64,000 bases of DNA from Gaetbulibacter_A sp043876815 (GCF_043876815.1 NZ_JBAWKA010000001.1:248001-312000); one strand, 5' to 3'. Shown: positions 51,810 to 61,128, numbered from the stretch's first letter. Translations and numbers: made by a program. The notes: generated from the sequence alone by a model not told the origin.

Positions 51810-53174
51810 CTAACTATTTAAAGGATTGTAGCCTAAATAAGGAACTTCTTTCTCGTTGAATTTAATATTGAAATTTTTTAATTCGGTCAAAATAGGTTCG
51901 TAAACTTCTTTGGTGATCGGAATGTGCACGCCTGGCGTAGTAATCTTATTATTTAGGATAGCTAGTGTAGCCATGGCGACCGGAAGGCCTACGGTTTTGG
52001 CCATGGCAGTATAAGTCTGATTTTCACCGATACACACCATATTAGATTCTATCTGGTGTTTTTTGCCATTCTTTTCGTAACCAAACTTATGGTACATCAC
52101 AATCATGTCTTTGTCATCATGATCCAGGGTCCAGCTGTCGCTTAGGATCTTTTCCAAGACCTGAGCTGGTGTAGCCTTTTTTAAACCAACTTTTTTGGTG
52201 GCATCAAAAAGATTAAGTTCAATAAGTTTGTCCCAGACAATATCATCCTGATCGATCTTTAACTGATGACGCAGTTTAAGCTCAACGGAATCGGTTGGGC
52301 TATACGGCAAAAAGGCGTTAACAAAATCGCGGTAACTCATATTTTCACTGTCGTCAATGGTGTAACTGTCGTCTGTCATACCAAGCGTAACAAATATATT
52401 CCAGGCACGGCTAAAGCCCACACGTCGCATGGTCCCACGGTATAGTGTTTTGGTATTGTCTAGGCCATATGCGCTTTGATATTTTAGTGAATCGCGATTG
52501 GCGTAGGCTTCAAAACGGCCAAAATTTTCGATATCTAAAAACTCGGTACGTCGAAAGAGACGCTGATAGGGAATATATTTATAAGACCCTTCCTGTAAAA
52601 ATTTTGCAGCACCACCTTGGCCGGCAACCACGACGTTTCGGGGATTCCAGGTAAATTTGTAGTTCCATAAATTATCATCGCTTTCGGGTGCTACCAAACC
52701 ACCACAGAAGGACTCGAATAAAATAATTTTTCCGCCGCTTTCGCGAATACGGTCTATAACCTGCATGGCGCTCATATGGTCAATACCCGGATCGACGCCT
52801 ATTTCATTCATTAAAATAACACCTTCCTGTTGCGCAGATTCATGAAGCTCCTGCATCTCATTACTTACATAAGATGCTGTTACCATATGTTTTTTGAATC
52901 TAATACAATCTCTGGCGACCTCAATATGAAAGCGTGCCGGAAGCATGGAAATAACAATATCAGCGGCCCTTATGGCCTTTTCTCTCTCGGGTGCATTAAA
53001 GACATCGAGAATTATAACCTCGGCATTGGAGTGTTTATTTACTAGGGAATTAGCATGATCCGTATTCAGATCGGCCACGGTTACAAACAAATTTTCGGAG
53101 TTTGAATTGTCTAAAAGGTATTTTAAAAGGTATGAGGTGGATTTTCCGGAACCTATTATCAAAATCTTTCGCAT
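51810..53174 (-). CDS. Saccharopine dehydrogenase family protein
   Basis: This 454-residue NAD(P)-dependent enzyme has an N-terminal Rossmann domain (KILIIGSGKSTSYLLKYLL) and the saccharopine dehydrogenase C-terminal domain (VDPGIDHMSAMQVIDRIRES, FCGGLVAPESDDNLWNYKF). It resembles the LYS9/AASS saccharopine reductase half, which handles a lysine-pathway intermediate. A partner lysine-ketoglutarate reductase gene is not adjacent. The Lrp-type gene just downstream might regulate it. The reaction direction (breakdown or synthesis) cannot be told. Confidence 0.87.
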   Translation of the reverse strand: MRKILIIGSGKSTSYLLKYLLDNSNSENLFVTVADLNTDHANSLVNKHSNAEVIILDVFNAPEREKAIRAADIVISMLPARFHIEVARDCIRFKKHMVTASYVSNEMQELHESAQQEGVILMNEIGVDPGIDHMSAMQVIDRIRESGGKIILFESFCGGLVAPESDDNLWNYKFTWNPRNVVVAGQGGAAKFLQEGSYKYIPYQRLFRRTEFLDIENFGRFEAYANRDSLKYQSAYGLDNTKTLYRGTMRRVGFSRAWNIFVTLGMTDDSYTIDDSENMSYRDFVNAFLPYSPTDSVELKLRHQLKIDQDDIVWDKLIELNLFDATKKVGLKKATPAQVLEKILSDSWTLDHDDKDMIVMYHKFGYEKNGKKHQIESNMVCIGENQTYTAMAKTVGLPVAMATLAILNNKITTPGVHIPITKEVYEPILTELKNFNIKFNEKEVPYLGYNPLNS

Positions 53175-53242
53175 AAGTAATTTTAGTTAAGTACTTTTGT
53201 ATATCTAATGTAGTTATTTTAACTACTTTTTTGATACCATAC

Positions 53243-53644
53243 ATGAATAAAACTATTTTATTAACGGCATCAGCTTTTGGTTTTATCGGCATTATTTTAG
53301 GAGCCTTCGCTGCTCACGGTTTGAAGCAACTTATTCCTGCTGAATCGGTAACCAGTTTTGAGACTGGTGTGCGTTACCAAATATATCATGCCTTTTTCCT
53401 TTTGTTTTTAGGTTTGACCCCGTTTTTGAACGAAAAAAGCAAAAAATTCATGTATTGGCTCACCCTTTTTGGGGTTCTTTTTTTCTCAGGATCCATTTAC
53501 GGATTGGCAACCAATAGCTTGTATGCTTTCGACTTTAGCGCTTTGGCATTTATTACGCCGATTGGTGGCTTATTGCTCATTTTGACCTGGGGGCTTCTTT
53601 TTGCTAATTTGCTAAAATTAAAGCCTAAAAATAATAATTTATAA
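53243..53644 (+). CDS. DUF423 membrane protein
   Basis: This 133-residue protein (ATG at 53243; a TTG at 53231 would add four residues) has four membrane helices. The conserved DUF423 segments are FGFIGIILGAFAAHGLK, GVRYQIYHAFFLLFLG and FSGSIYGLAT...ITPIGGLLLI. It is a small inner-membrane protein of unknown role, divergent from the saccharopine dehydrogenase-like gene and 56 nt before pckA. Confidence 0.9.
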   Translation: MNKTILLTASAFGFIGIILGAFAAHGLKQLIPAESVTSFETGVRYQIYHAFFLLFLGLTPFLNEKSKKFMYWLTLFGVLFFSGSIYGLATNSLYAFDFSALAFITPIGGLLLILTWGLLFANLLKLKPKNNNL

Positions 53645-53666
53645 ATATTAAACATTAATAATATTA

Positions 53667-53674
53667 TATTTTTG
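53667..53674 (+). promoter_or_regulatory. -7 box upstream of pckA
   Basis: TATTTTTG (TAnnTTTG), 26 nt before the pckA ATG and 22 nt after the DUF423 stop. The -33 side is AT-rich without a clear TTG. Confidence 0.42.
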
Positions 53675-53700
53675 CGATATAATTAAAATCAATTCAAACA

Positions 53701-55317
53701 ATGCCTAATTCTGATCAACTTACTACAACGATTTCGTTAGAAGCTTACGGAATAAAAAATGCAAAAGTAAAGTACCAATTATCCCCTGAAAAACTACAGG
53801 CCTTAACTGTTAATAAAGGACAAGGCGTGGAAACCGCTTCAGATGTTTTAGCAGTGAATACCGGGGAGTTTACAGGGCGCTCACCAAAAGACCGTTTTAT
53901 TGTAAAGGATGATATAACGGCCGACAAGGTTTGGTGGGGTGATATAAATATTCCCTTCGACCCGGAGAAATTTGATGCCTTATATGATAAAGTAACGGAT
54001 TATCTTTCTGAAAAAGATATTTTCGTGCGGGATAGTTACGCTTGTGCAGATCCGAAATACCGATTGAATATTCGTGTCATCAATGAATACCCTTGGAGTA
54101 ATATGTTTGCTTATAACATGTTTTTGCGTCCAACCGATGATGAGTTGGAGGATTTTGATCCCGAATGGCTTGTTGTGAATGCCCCGGGATTTATGGCCGA
54201 CCCCAAAGTTGATGGTACACGCCAGCATAATTTTGCCATCTTAAATTTCACTAAAAAAATAGCCTTGATTGGTGGTACAGGGTATACCGGAGAAATAAAA
54301 AAAGGTATATTCTCTGCTTTGAACTTTATCCTTCCTGTGTATAAAAACACCTTGCCAATGCACTGTAGTGCCAATGTTGGTAAAAATGAAGATACTGCCA
54401 TTTTCTTCGGCCTTTCCGGAACAGGTAAAACGACCTTGTCAACCGACCCGAACCGAAGTCTGATTGGTGATGATGAGCATGGCTGGACAAATGAGAATAC
54501 CGTTTTTAATTTTGAAGGCGGCTGCTATGCTAAGGTTATTAATCTTTCAAAAGAGCATGAACCTGAAATATATGATGCCATTAAAAAAGGCGCTATTTTA
54601 GAAAATGTGATCCTTGATGATCATGGCGAAGTTGATTTTGAAGATACATCTATCACCCAAAATACGCGGGTGAGTTATCCGATTGATCATATTGAGAATG
54701 TCAGAAAACCCTCTATTGGTCGAAACCCTAAAAATATATTCTTTTTAACCGCAGATGCTTTTGGTGTGATTCCACCAATTTCGAAATTGACACCTGCTCA
54801 GGCAGCCTATCATTTTATATCCGGTTATACAGCTAAGGTCGCTGGAACAGAAGCCGGTGTGGTAGAACCCGTACCTAGCTTTTCAGCCTGTTTTGGCGCT
54901 CCTTTCATGCCCTTGCATCCGGCTAAATACGCTGAAATGCTGAGTAAAAAAATGAAAACCAGTGGTGTTAATGTTTGGCTGGTAAATACCGGATGGACCG
55001 GAGGTCCGTACGGCGTTGGTACCCGAATGAAACTTAAATATACACGAGCTATGATCAATGCTGTATTGAATGGTGATCTGGGATTATATAATTATGATGA
55101 TTACCATATTCATTCCGTATTTGGCGTGGCCCAACCCCGTGAATGTCCTGGTGTTCCTACAAGTGTGTTGAGTCCGCGAGCAACCTGGAATAACGACAAG
55201 GCCTATTATGAAACCGCCTTTAAGTTAACTAATGCATTTCGAGAAAACTTTAAGAAATTTGAGATGCATTGTAATGAAGAAATTCGGCGTGGTGGTCCTC
55301 AGCGCTATGCTTTTTAA
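53701..55317 (+). CDS. pckA: Phosphoenolpyruvate carboxykinase (ATP)
   Basis: This 538-residue cytoplasmic enzyme converts oxaloacetate and ATP to phosphoenolpyruvate, the entry step of gluconeogenesis. The kinase loop GLSGTGKTTLS is at 237-247, followed by LIGDDEHGW for metal binding. TGEFTGRSPKDRFIV, NTGWTGGPYGVG and ATP-type length are diagnostic. It ends at a bidirectional terminator. Confidence 0.97.
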   Translation: MPNSDQLTTTISLEAYGIKNAKVKYQLSPEKLQALTVNKGQGVETASDVLAVNTGEFTGRSPKDRFIVKDDITADKVWWGDINIPFDPEKFDALYDKVTDYLSEKDIFVRDSYACADPKYRLNIRVINEYPWSNMFAYNMFLRPTDDELEDFDPEWLVVNAPGFMADPKVDGTRQHNFAILNFTKKIALIGGTGYTGEIKKGIFSALNFILPVYKNTLPMHCSANVGKNEDTAIFFGLSGTGKTTLSTDPNRSLIGDDEHGWTNENTVFNFEGGCYAKVINLSKEHEPEIYDAIKKGAILENVILDDHGEVDFEDTSITQNTRVSYPIDHIENVRKPSIGRNPKNIFFLTADAFGVIPPISKLTPAQAAYHFISGYTAKVAGTEAGVVEPVPSFSACFGAPFMPLHPAKYAEMLSKKMKTSGVNVWLVNTGWTGGPYGVGTRMKLKYTRAMINAVLNGDLGLYNYDDYHIHSVFGVAQPRECPGVPTSVLSPRATWNNDKAYYETAFKLTNAFRENFKKFEMHCNEEIRRGGPQRYAF

Positions 55318-55320
55318 AAT

Positions 55321-55354
55321 AAAAAAAACCCCAATAAGAACTATTGGGGTTTTT
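55321..55354. terminator. Bidirectional terminator after pckA
   Basis: Stem AAAAAACCCCAATA / TATTGGGGTTTTTT with a 5-nt loop (AGAAC); A/T tails on both sides also serve the convergent small gene. Confidence 0.88.
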
Positions 55355-55378
55355 TATTTTGGTTGTGGTTGGTTTGTA

Positions 55379-55693
55379 TTATAGAATGATAATTAAAAGC
55401 AAAATAATAATAATGGCACCGGTAGAAATGTAAAGGCCATTTCCTGAAGATCGGAGTTCTCTTTTAATGGTCCGTACTTCTGTGCGAAGTTCTTTGCGCT
55501 CTGCACGAGATAAATCAGATTTATCCATGTCTTTTATTTCCTCAATACGGTCAAGCATGGTTTTAACTTCTACTGGAATTTCTGTTTTTTCAGTGGTATT
55601 TGGTCCGGGATTGGTTTCAGTGGCCATTGCCGAATTTGGAAGCATTACCAATGATAACACCAATAGGGATAAGCAAAGCAGCTGTTTTTTCAT
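55379..55693 (-). CDS. Small exported protein with coiled coil and C-terminal membrane helix
   Basis: This 104-residue protein has a cleavable signal peptide (about 1-25, ending NSAMA). A charged helical segment (about 40-82: VKTMLDRIEEIKDMDKSDLS...) precedes a very hydrophobic tail of Ile/Leu (AIIIILLLIIIL) that should span or anchor in the inner membrane. No known domain is recognised. The layout, with its bulk in the periplasm and a C-terminal anchor, resembles small stress-related membrane proteins common in Bacteroidota. It is a single gene with its own terminator. Confidence 0.72.
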   Translation of the reverse strand: MKKQLLCLSLLVLSLVMLPNSAMATETNPGPNTTEKTEIPVEVKTMLDRIEEIKDMDKSDLSRAERKELRTEVRTIKRELRSSGNGLYISTGAIIIILLLIIIL

Positions 55694-55797
55694 AATGAAA
55701 AGTTTTAAACGTTAGTGTTATAAATGTACAATTTAAAATTGACATTTGAACGCGTTAATGATTTTAAGAAACTTTAAATGGGAGTAGTAGAAAAACA

Positions 55798-55829
55798 AAC
55801 CGCCCGATTTTTTAAAAAATCGGGCGGTT
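55798..55829 (-). terminator. Terminator after hemD
   Basis: A perfect 32-nt palindrome (AACCGCCCGATTTTTT and its complement) begins 22 nt past the hemD stop on the minus strand, with T-rich sequence after it. Confidence 0.82.
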
Positions 55830-55850
55830 ATAAGTATAATATTCCAAGGA

Positions 55851-56600
55851 TTATTTTCCCTTATTTACTTTATCAATATATTTTTGTAAAGCCATGGTCA
55901 TAGAAGGCGTTTCCGGTGTTGGTGCGGCAATATCCACACGTAAACCTTTTTCTTCAACAGCTTTAATGGTGGTATTTCCAAAAACTGCAATACGGGTATC
56001 ATTCTGTTTGAAATCCGGGAAGTTCTGGAAAAGTGATTCGATTCCGGAAGGGCTGAAAAATACGAGTACATCGTAATATACATTGGCCAGATCCGACAGG
56101 TCACTAACCACAGTTTTATAGAAAGTCGCCTGTTTCCAGTCGATATTTAAGTTGTCTAAGGTTTCTGGAACTAAGGGTTTAACCTTATCCGTAGTAGGCA
56201 ACAAAAACTTTTCGTCTTTGTATTTTTTAATCAAAGGCGCTAATTCTGGGAAAGTTCGTTTGCCCACATAGATCTTACGTTTTCTATAAACGACATATTT
56301 TTGAAGGTAGTAGGCTACAGCTTCCGATTGGCAGAAATACTTCATGGTATCTGGTACCGTAAAACGCATCTCTTTAGCTACTCTAAAAAAGTGATCTACC
56401 GCGTTCCTACTTGTTAAAATAATGGCAGTATACTTCGCTAAATCGACTTTTTGTTGTCTGATTTCTTTTGCCGATACACCCTCTACATGTATAAAAGGTC
56501 TGAAGTCAATTTTAACCTTTTGTTTTTCTTGTAATTCAAAATAAGGCGAATTCTCAATTTTAGGTTCCGGCTGAGATACTAAAATGGTTTTCACTTTCAT
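55851..56600 (-). CDS. hemD: Uroporphyrinogen-III synthase
   Basis: The ATG at 56600 (249 residues, MKVKTILVSQPEPKIENSPY) is the best start; a frame extension to 56666 would overlap the upstream gene and adds no family sequence. It is a two-domain, low-conservation HemD fold: IILTSRNAVDHFFRVAKE in the first half and VLVFFSPSGIESLFQNF, AVFGNTTIKAVEEKGL in the second. It closes hydroxymethylbilane with ring inversion in haem synthesis. The DUF4271 gene ends close upstream, probably in one operon. Confidence 0.88.
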   Translation of the reverse strand: MKVKTILVSQPEPKIENSPYFELQEKQKVKIDFRPFIHVEGVSAKEIRQQKVDLAKYTAIILTSRNAVDHFFRVAKEMRFTVPDTMKYFCQSEAVAYYLQKYVVYRKRKIYVGKRTFPELAPLIKKYKDEKFLLPTTDKVKPLVPETLDNLNIDWKQATFYKTVVSDLSDLANVYYDVLVFFSPSGIESLFQNFPDFKQNDTRIAVFGNTTIKAVEEKGLRVDIAAPTPETPSMTMALQKYIDKVNKGK

Positions 56601-56619
56601 AGGTTCGAATGGTTTTATT

Positions 56620-57264
56620 TCATGAAACAAACACCTTATATAAAACAAGGTAGGGTGCGATTTCAAGTGCGCAAAGATACAAAATAAAATAGAATAAATG
56701 ATTTTTTATCAAACTTTGGTGGGTTTTCAATGATGAAAATAATCCTGTTAAATTTATCAACAAAAGCAACACCAAAATACTGTAAATCAACGTACTAGAA
56801 ATATCTAATGTATATAAAAAGAAGGCGTTAAGAGGCAATAAAATTAGACCTAAGAAATTTTTGTAACTAATTTTTTGAAACAGGTATGTATCGATAAGGT
56901 TATCCATTTCAAATAAACTACCAATCAAGCGTTCCAAAAGTACTTTTGCGATTATAAAAGTACCCACACTAACACTTATCTTTATGAGTACATCTGGGTG
57001 TACCATTTGTACTCCAAACGCATACTTGTATATGATATAACCAAATACCGTAGTACAAACAATGAGGTTAGCAAATAAAAGTGCATCAAAAAAATCCACA
57101 AATTTTTGATCTTTAGAATAAATTTTCAAATACTTAGGTTTGATAAGGATATTCATAAAATCTAAAAAACGGGCAGGTGCTGCAAGTTTAGCAAGCGCAA
57201 TAAAAATCAGACCTGCTGCAAGCAAGATGGTAAGAAGCTCGTTATGTTCAATATATCGAAGCAT
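56620..57264 (-). CDS. DUF4271 membrane protein
   Basis: This 214-residue inner-membrane protein has about six hydrophobic helices (LTILLAAGLIFIALAKLA, FDALLFANLIVCTTVFGYI, VGTFIIAKVLLERLIG and others). It matches DUF4271, commonly next to hemD in Bacteroidota. Function unknown. Its end lies 19 nt before the hemD start. Confidence 0.85.
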   Translation of the reverse strand: MLRYIEHNELLTILLAAGLIFIALAKLAAPARFLDFMNILIKPKYLKIYSKDQKFVDFFDALLFANLIVCTTVFGYIIYKYAFGVQMVHPDVLIKISVSVGTFIIAKVLLERLIGSLFEMDNLIDTYLFQKISYKNFLGLILLPLNAFFLYTLDISSTLIYSILVLLLLINLTGLFSSLKTHQSLIKNHLFYFILYLCALEIAPYLVLYKVFVS

Positions 57265-57342
57265 AGCGTAAAATTATTACAAATATTGACATCCAAAGGG
57301 AATTATTAGGGAATATTTAAAAAAAACTATTTTATAAATATT

Positions 57343-57350
57343 TACATTTG
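57343..57350 (+). promoter_or_regulatory. -7 box for the mannosyltransferase-pyrC-DUF4296 operon
   Basis: TACATTTG (TAnnTTTG) is 34 nt before the first ATG of the operon. No clear -33 element is visible in the A/T-rich upstream sequence. Confidence 0.45.
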
Positions 57351-57384
57351 CTAAAAAACAGACCAATACCAATATGTAAATTGT

Positions 57385-58107
57385 ATGGAGCACAGTTTAG
57401 TTATTATTCCTACATATAATGAGATCGAAAATGTCGAGTCTATTATTAAGGCGGTGTTTCAACAATCTGATGCGGTACATGTACTTATTGTGGATGATAA
57501 TTCTCCTGACCTAACGGCAGGAAAGGTTAAGGAACTACAGAGTCAGTTTACCAATCGCTTATTTTTAGAAGAACGGGAGGCTAAAACAGGATTAGGAACG
57601 GCTTATATTCACGGTTTTAAATGGGCTTTGGCCAGAGATTATCAATATATTTTCGAAATGGATGCAGATTTTTCCCATAACCCTAAGGACCTGCCAAGAT
57701 TGTATGCTGCGTGTCAGGACCAACATGCTGATGTTGCCATTGGATCCCGTTATATCAAGGGTGTCAATGTTGTGAATTGGCCCTTGAGTCGCGTATTGAT
57801 GTCATATATGGCATCGATTTATGTTCGGATCATTACAGGAATGAAAATTCAGGATACCACCGCTGGTTTTGTGTGTTACAAACGCGAGGTGTTAGCGACT
57901 ATAGATCTGGATCAAATAAAATTTATTGGTTATGCGTTTCAGATCGAAATGAAATTCAAGGCGTATCTCAATCAATTTAATATCATTGAAGTGCCTGTTA
58001 TATTTACAGACCGAACGAAAGGTGAGTCTAAATTGAGTTCTGGCATCATTTCTGAAGCTATTTTTGGAGTGATAACTATGAAATTCAAAAGTCTGTTTAA
58101 AAAATAA
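57385..58107 (+). CDS. Polyprenol-phosphate mannosyltransferase-like glycosyltransferase
   Basis: This 240-residue GT2-family enzyme resembles dolichol/polyprenol monophosphate mannose synthase. It has VIIPTYNEIENVESII, the VDDNSPDLTAG loop (Asp37-38), the metal motif DAD at 93-95 (FEMDADFSHNP) and the conserved DRTKGESKLSSGII. It lacks a C-terminal membrane domain, so it probably acts on the cytoplasmic membrane surface and transfers a sugar from GDP or UDP to a lipid phosphate. The dihydroorotase gene follows after 6 nt. Confidence 0.88.
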   Translation: MEHSLVIIPTYNEIENVESIIKAVFQQSDAVHVLIVDDNSPDLTAGKVKELQSQFTNRLFLEEREAKTGLGTAYIHGFKWALARDYQYIFEMDADFSHNPKDLPRLYAACQDQHADVAIGSRYIKGVNVVNWPLSRVLMSYMASIYVRIITGMKIQDTTAGFVCYKREVLATIDLDQIKFIGYAFQIEMKFKAYLNQFNIIEVPVIFTDRTKGESKLSSGIISEAIFGVITMKFKSLFKK

Positions 58108-58113
58108 ATTACT

Positions 58114-59460
58114 ATGCCATTGAAACAAACCCTAATAAAGAATGCTAAAATCGTAAATGAGGGCAAAACCATAGTCGGTGATATTTTGATCGAAGGTGAA
58201 TTTATTAAGGCTATTGAACCTTCCATAAGTGCAAAATCCTCTGATGTTCTGGTAATTGATGCTGAAGGGAAGCATTTGTTACCCGGAGCCATAGATGACC
58301 AGGTTCATTTTAGAGAACCGGGATTAACAAACAAAGCCACGATCGCTACCGAGTCGAAAGCGGCCATAGCGGGTGGAATTACCTCCTTTATAGAGATGCC
58401 TAATACAGTGCCACAAACCACAACAGTGGAAAATCTGGAAGCTAAATTTGATATTGCGGCTAAAACATCTTACGCCAATTATTCCTTTATGTTCGGGGGC
58501 ACAAATAATAATTTAGATGAGATTTTAAAGGTAGATCCGAAAACCGTGGCCGGTTTAAAATTATTCCTGGGATCTTCTACAGGAAATATGTTAGTAGACG
58601 ATCCTAAAATTTTGGAAGCGATCTTTAAAAGTACAAAGATGGTTATTTCGGTGCATTGTGAAGATGAAGGGACCATTCGAAAAAATTTAGAAGAATATAA
58701 ATCGCAATTCGGAGACGATATTCCTATTAAGTATCACCCTATTATTCGTAGTGAAGAAGCTTGTTATTTATCCTCTTCAAAAGCGATTGAACTGGCCAAA
58801 AAAACGGGAGCACGACTGCATATCTTTCATTTAAGCACAGGAAAGGAAACGAATTTATTCACTAATAAAATTCCATTAAAAGATAAAAAAATTACCTCTG
58901 AGGTTTGCATTCATCACCTGTGGTTTAATAGTGATGATTATGAGAAAAAAGGAACTTTAATTAAATGGAATCCTGCTGTAAAAACGGAGAAGGATCGCCT
59001 TCAGATTTGGGAAGCTTTATTGGATGATCGTATTGATGTGATCGCTACCGACCATGCACCACATACTTGGGAAGAGAAGCAAAATGTATATACCAAAGCG
59101 CCTTCCGGAGGTCCACTGGTGCAACATGCCTTACCAGCCTTGTTAGAAATGTATCATCGTGGGAAGATTTCTATCGAAAAGATCGTTGAAAAAAATGCGC
59201 ATAATCCTGCGATATTATTTGAGGTTGAAAAGCGCGGCTATATAAAACCGGGTTATTATGCGGATCTGGTATTGGTTGATCTTAATAATCCCTGGACGGT
59301 AACCAAAGATAATATTCTATATAAATGCGGCTGGTCGCCTTTTGAGGGAACTACGTTCCGATCACGGATCACACATACCTTTTTGAATGGTGCATTAGTA
59401 TATCAAAATCAGAAAGTTTCTGAAGTAAAACATTCTAAACGCCTAACTTTTAACCGATGA
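58114..59460 (+). CDS. pyrC: Dihydroorotase (type I)
   Basis: This 448-residue amidohydrolase closes carbamoyl aspartate to dihydroorotate in pyrimidine synthesis. Most metal-centre residues are visible: the carbamylated Lys (GLKLFLGSSTGNMLVDD), His in SVHCEDE, His in HIFHLSTG and Asp in ATDHAPH. At the first metal motif, however, it reads IDDQVHFREPG (60-70): the usual D-x-H-x-H has Gln in place of the first His. I recall the same change in other Bacteroidota enzymes. The stop overlaps the next start (ATGA). Confidence 0.9.
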   Translation: MPLKQTLIKNAKIVNEGKTIVGDILIEGEFIKAIEPSISAKSSDVLVIDAEGKHLLPGAIDDQVHFREPGLTNKATIATESKAAIAGGITSFIEMPNTVPQTTTVENLEAKFDIAAKTSYANYSFMFGGTNNNLDEILKVDPKTVAGLKLFLGSSTGNMLVDDPKILEAIFKSTKMVISVHCEDEGTIRKNLEEYKSQFGDDIPIKYHPIIRSEEACYLSSSKAIELAKKTGARLHIFHLSTGKETNLFTNKIPLKDKKITSEVCIHHLWFNSDDYEKKGTLIKWNPAVKTEKDRLQIWEALLDDRIDVIATDHAPHTWEEKQNVYTKAPSGGPLVQHALPALLEMYHRGKISIEKIVEKNAHNPAILFEVEKRGYIKPGYYADLVLVDLNNPWTVTKDNILYKCGWSPFEGTTFRSRITHTFLNGALVYQNQKVSEVKHSKRLTFNR

Positions 59461-59975
59461 TTTTAAAACGTTTTGTGCTTTTTGGATTTATGCTGATTGG
59501 GATTGGGTGCTACCAATTTGAAAAACCCGATAAACCCGATAATTTGATTCCAGAGGATAAAATGATCGATATATTGATCGATGCTAAACTTATTGGGATA
59601 ACAAATTCGGCCAACAAAAAAATCATGCGTGATGCCGGGATCGATCCGGATACTTATATTTTTAATAAGTACGACATAGATAGTTTGCAATTTGCACAGA
59701 GCAATGAGTACTATTCGTATTACATAGATGAATATGAATCTATCTACACAAAAATAGATGATAGTGTGAAAGTGCTACTGAAAGATCTAAAAGATCGTCA
59801 GGAAGAAGAGCGTAAAGCTACCGCAAAACGTAAACGTGATTCTATTAATGCGGTTCGTGCAAAAAAAGATTCTGTAATCGAAGTTAAAGCTTTTAAAACC
59901 TCGCCTGCAAAATTAAAGCAGGACGATGCGGGTCTTATTCCTCCTGTTTCAGATAGTAGCGCCCAACCTCAGTAA
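59457..59975 (+). CDS. DUF4296 lipoprotein
   Basis: This 172-residue lipoprotein has a signal peptide and lipobox (IGIGC, Cys18). The conserved DUF4296 segment is LIPEDKMIDILIDAKLIG, followed by a helical region and a charged, probably coiled C-terminus (DRQEEERKATAKRKRDSINA). Function unknown. It overlaps pyrC by 4 nt and overlaps the convergent epimerase gene by 41 nt. Confidence 0.85.
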   Translation: MILKRFVLFGFMLIGIGCYQFEKPDKPDNLIPEDKMIDILIDAKLIGITNSANKKIMRDAGIDPDTYIFNKYDIDSLQFAQSNEYYSYYIDEYESIYTKIDDSVKVLLKDLKDRQEEERKATAKRKRDSINAVRAKKDSVIEVKAFKTSPAKLKQDDAGLIPPVSDSSAQPQ

Positions 59976-60945
59976 TATAGTCTTCGATAGCTGTAAACTT
60001 GTAATCTAAGGTCGATTTGATCTTCGAAGTATCATACTCTTTTTTAGTTGTAAGGGCATGAACCAGGTTTTTCGTTAGTTGGCGTCGTTTTCCCGTAAGT
60101 TTACGCTTCAGCCAGTCTAATCGCCAGGCTATTTGTAAAAAAAGGTAGGACGCTTCTTTTGTTGGGGGTGGCGAATTAACGGCTTCTGCAAGATGCTTTA
60201 TAAAATCTTTATATGACCAGATTTCAGAAATGAGAATAAAACGTTCATTAGAAATTTTTTGATCCATCAAAGTGGTCATAATATTAACCACATCATTAAC
60301 AGCAATAAGTCCGACATTTCCAGAAGTATAGAAGTCAAAACCTTTTCGGGCTCTTTTAAACAAATTACCGGTGCCATAACGCCAAATACCCGGACCTAAA
60401 ATAACACCCGGATTAACAATCACCCCATTTAATCCTTCCTGCATGGCACGCCATACTTCCAATTCAGCACCGTATTTAGTAATCGCATAAACATTATTAT
60501 TCGCCTCAGGATTCCAGGGAATATCTTCATTAATTGGGCTGGTATGGGGAGCAGAACCAACGGCAGCAATAGAACTCACATAGCAAAATTTCTTCACCTG
60601 TGCAGCCATACTGATATTCACCATATTGGCAGTACCTTCAATATTTATTTTACGTAGTTGATGATATTTATCGGGTTCGAACGACACGAAAGCAGCGCAA
60701 TGATACACATATTCCACACCTTCCATAGCATCTGTTAGGGCCGGAATATCTGTGATATCGGCCTTGACCCAATCAATGATATCATAAAGGGTTTTATAGT
60801 CCTTTTGATAGGTTTCAAAAATGGCTTTGACGTTCTTTAATTTGGCTTCACTTCTATATGTGGCCCGAATATTTTCATTCTGTTTGGCTAATTTATAGAG
60901 TAGATGACCACCAACTAAACCGGTTCCTCCTGTAACTAAAATCAT
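59935..60945 (-). CDS. NAD-dependent epimerase/dehydratase family protein
   Basis: This 336-residue SDR-extended enzyme has the N-terminal GGTGLVGGHLLYKL cofactor loop and the catalytic YxxxK in VYAITKYGAELEVWRA. The YVSSIAAVG segment supplies the catalytic Ser. Substrate unknown; members act on nucleotide sugars, flavonoids or sterols. Its last 41 nt overlap the DUF4296 gene on the other strand. Confidence 0.88.
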   Translation of the reverse strand: MILVTGGTGLVGGHLLYKLAKQNENIRATYRSEAKLKNVKAIFETYQKDYKTLYDIIDWVKADITDIPALTDAMEGVEYVYHCAAFVSFEPDKYHQLRKINIEGTANMVNISMAAQVKKFCYVSSIAAVGSAPHTSPINEDIPWNPEANNNVYAITKYGAELEVWRAMQEGLNGVIVNPGVILGPGIWRYGTGNLFKRARKGFDFYTSGNVGLIAVNDVVNIMTTLMDQKISNERFILISEIWSYKDFIKHLAEAVNSPPPTKEASYLFLQIAWRLDWLKRKLTGKRRQLTKNLVHALTTKKEYDTSKIKSTLDYKFTAIEDYITEVGRYYLKQEE

Positions 60946-61070
60946 ACCCCTAAAATACTAAATTAATAGTGGCGATTATTTAATTCTGTTGAAATTGTTT
61001 TGATAGCTTTATTTAAGAAGAAAAGGTCCAAAGTGTTCAGATAAAAACCCTATAAAACTTTAAGACGATA

Positions 61071-61103
61071 TTGAACAGTTTTATACATTGATTTTTATCT
61101 TTG
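61071..61103 (+). promoter_or_regulatory. Promoter for tyrS
   Basis: TTG (61071-61073), a 22-nt gap and TATCTTTG (61096-61103), 25 nt before the tyrS ATG. The spacing is at the long end of the usual range. Confidence 0.55.
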
Positions 61104-61128
61104 CCTAAGTTTTTAAAATAAAGCACTC

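Noticed and set aside
55798..55829. Perfect 32-nt palindrome considered as an operator or attachment site
   Set aside because: Position just past hemD and the T-rich flank fit an intrinsic terminator; no integrase or regulator is nearby.
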